Below are positions 62,865 through 64,000 of a stretch of 64,000 nucleotides of DNA, in pieces (position 1 is the stretch's first letter; each line of letters begins with the position of its first letter). The position numbers and the translations under genes were made by a program. The DNA lies in the NCBI GenBank assembly GCA_963920705.1, contig OY987240.1:6288766-6352765 (forward strand). Direction: 5' to 3'. Under the pieces are notes generated by a model. That model ran no database searches. It saw nothing but the letters and a program-made list of their open reading frames with translations, and was not told the origin of the DNA. The stretch comes from Odiellus spinosus (taxonomy: Eukaryota > Arthropoda > Arachnida > Opiliones > Phalangiidae).

Positions 62865-64000
62865 ATGGAAGGAATGATGTCGGAATTAGATTTGTTCTCT
62901 GAACCCCTTAGTAATTACAATATCGTAGGAAGTAACGATGTAGAGTTAAAACTATTAATACGATAACTGATGGAGGTCCGCTGGAGTTTTTTATACCGGG
63001 TAATGACGGAAACTATACTGATTTAACAAAAACCAAATTTAAAATTGAAGCCAAAATGGTACAGCAAAATGCCAACGGCTTGTGGGAGGATATTACGGCG
63101 GCCACCCCCAAAGTAGGCCCTGTTAATCTAACGCAATGGGCCCTCTTTTCTCAAGGGGAAGTCTCGTTTAATGATACCCCCGTTCAGTCCTTGAACACTG
63201 TTTTCCCTTACTCGGCTTATACGACGGCCCATTTAAGTTACGGAGAAGACGCGAAAAAAACCCAATTGCGGCTACAAATGTATTACAAAGATAAATTCTT
63301 GACAGGCGATGAAATATTTAGCGACGATAATACGGGTATGAAGCACCGAAAGCATAGAACCGATAATTCTCGAACAATCGTAATGATTGGGGTGCCCCCC
63401 CTTTGACGTCTGTAAAATGAATAAATTTTTGATTAATAACGTTGACGTGAAATATAAATTTATACGCTCTTCGAATAGTTTCCCGATTGTCTCTATACCA
63501 ACGGCTGCGGCGCAAGGTGCGGCTGTGCCGGCTATTGTTAATTATAAATTTATAATTACCGACGCTTCTCTCTATGTTCGGAAAGTAAAAATTAATCCCG
63601 ATATTATGTTAGCGCACGCCATGGTTTTGGAAAAAGCCAACTGCGTCTATCCTATCAATCAAACAGTAGTAAAATACTTTAATATCGAAAGCGGAAATAG
63701 CGACACGGTAAAAGAAAATTTATTCTTGGGGCGTGTCCCGAATAGAGTTACAATATCGTTCGTAAAAACAACAGGTTTCAACGGCGCCTTAAACGAGAAC
63801 CCCTTTGATTTTAAGCATTTGGGTATTTCGCAATTATACTTATCGGTAGGGAATAAAAACTACCCCGACCAAACTTTTCAACCCGAGTTTGATAACAAAC
63901 AATGGACGCGCGAATACATGAGTTTATTTACGGCCACGGATACTTACGGAAAAAATAAAGGAAATGATATTACGTACGACGATTACGCTAAAGGCAATAC
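62865..64000 (+). pseudogene. Hexon-like major capsid gene, frameshifted, runs off the window
   Basis: Starts ATG at 62865 (MSELDLFSEPLSNYNIVGSN is near the N-terminus). Frame 1 stops at TAA 62964-62966; frame 2 is open to TGA 63404-63406; frame 3 is open through the window end (ATG at 63417, no stop to 64000). The second break is at a run of seven C (63395-63401), consistent with a one-base indel. Resembles the F54H12.2-type capsid proteins of invertebrate Polinton/Maverick elements. No later mutation visible in the last 580 bp. Confidence 0.66.

Larger units (their letters stand above)
60791..64000 (+). mobile_element. Polinton/adintovirus-like endogenous element, capsid gene block
   Basis: Three consecutive genes in the order penton-like, PX-like, hexon-like capsid protein, all on the + strand and closely spaced or overlapping. 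This is the virion-gene block seen in animal Polinton/Maverick and adintovirus-like elements. No integrase, polymerase B, protease or ATPase is in the window; they would lie beyond 64000. The 400 bp before the first gene may include the element's terminus, but no terminal repeat can be confirmed because the other end is outside. Two of the three genes are broken. Confidence 0.72.

Overview
The window is eukaryotic, invertebrate and very repeat-rich. It holds no recognisable ordinary single-copy host gene. The LINE gag/pol ORFs, a THAP-domain ORF, a hAT-type element, fold-back elements and a Polinton/adintovirus-like capsid gene block point to an arthropod or similar invertebrate, but I cannot name the species. 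The background is AT-rich; the LINE ORFs and one captured ORF near 11.2 kb are GC-richer.

Layout. 1-11.1 kb: a head-to-tail array of tRNA-Val-like units on the + strand, period close to 150 bp. It is interrupted once inside a tRNA by a 5.2 kb block (3301-8462: a fold-back, a 92/100-bp satellite and a second fold-back) and once by a 180-bp hairpin MITE (9679-9858). 11.1-12.3 kb: a captured segment with a truncated ORF overlapping a complete 155-codon ORF. It sits exactly where the array flips orientation. 12.3-17.3 kb and 45.0-45.7 kb: more units on the - strand, broken up by a 2.7 kb element (13986-16709) and by LINEs. In all there are about 60 units. They carry the three valine anticodons AAC, TAC and CAC plus four single-copy variants with Ala, Ile or Thr anticodons. 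Each unit carries an upstream TATA-like motif, A and B boxes and a downstream T5 run. The 5' flank type follows the anticodon almost perfectly.

17.3-21.7 kb: fragments of dispersed repeats. 21736-33895: a non-autonomous hAT-like element with 15-bp terminal inverted repeats and a perfect 8-bp target duplication (ATTCTAGG). Its interior is a 10.2 kb, nearly invariant 20-bp satellite of about 511 units. 34.9-45.0 kb: two copies (34953-38475 and 41405-44335) of a 3-kb element with ACCTCCCCGAC and CCCAACTTG ends, an inverted duplicate of the 14-15 kb region, a THAP ORF, and a CR1/Jockey-like LINE (LINE D) split by one of the 3-kb elements.

45.7-59.0 kb: three more LINEs on the - strand. LINE A is Tx1/L1-like, carries endonuclease and reverse transcriptase, and its 3' end is fused to a broken tRNA-Val. 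LINE C consists of a gag ORF and a GC-rich 5' region. LINE B is R1/I-like with gag, endonuclease, reverse transcriptase and RNase H, and has a long degenerate A-rich 3' tail. All carry frameshifts. 59.05-60.8 kb: a further copy of the 3-kb element end. About 60.8 kb to the window end: a Polinton/adintovirus-like endogenous element with a penton-like ORF, a PX-like core ORF and a hexon-like major capsid gene. The penton-like and capsid genes are broken; the PX-like ORF is open.

The most striking structures are the multi-isoacceptor tRNA-Val array with anticodon-linked 5' flanks, and the transposon whose body has become a 10-kb minisatellite. All coordinates, counts and comparisons were made by eye.
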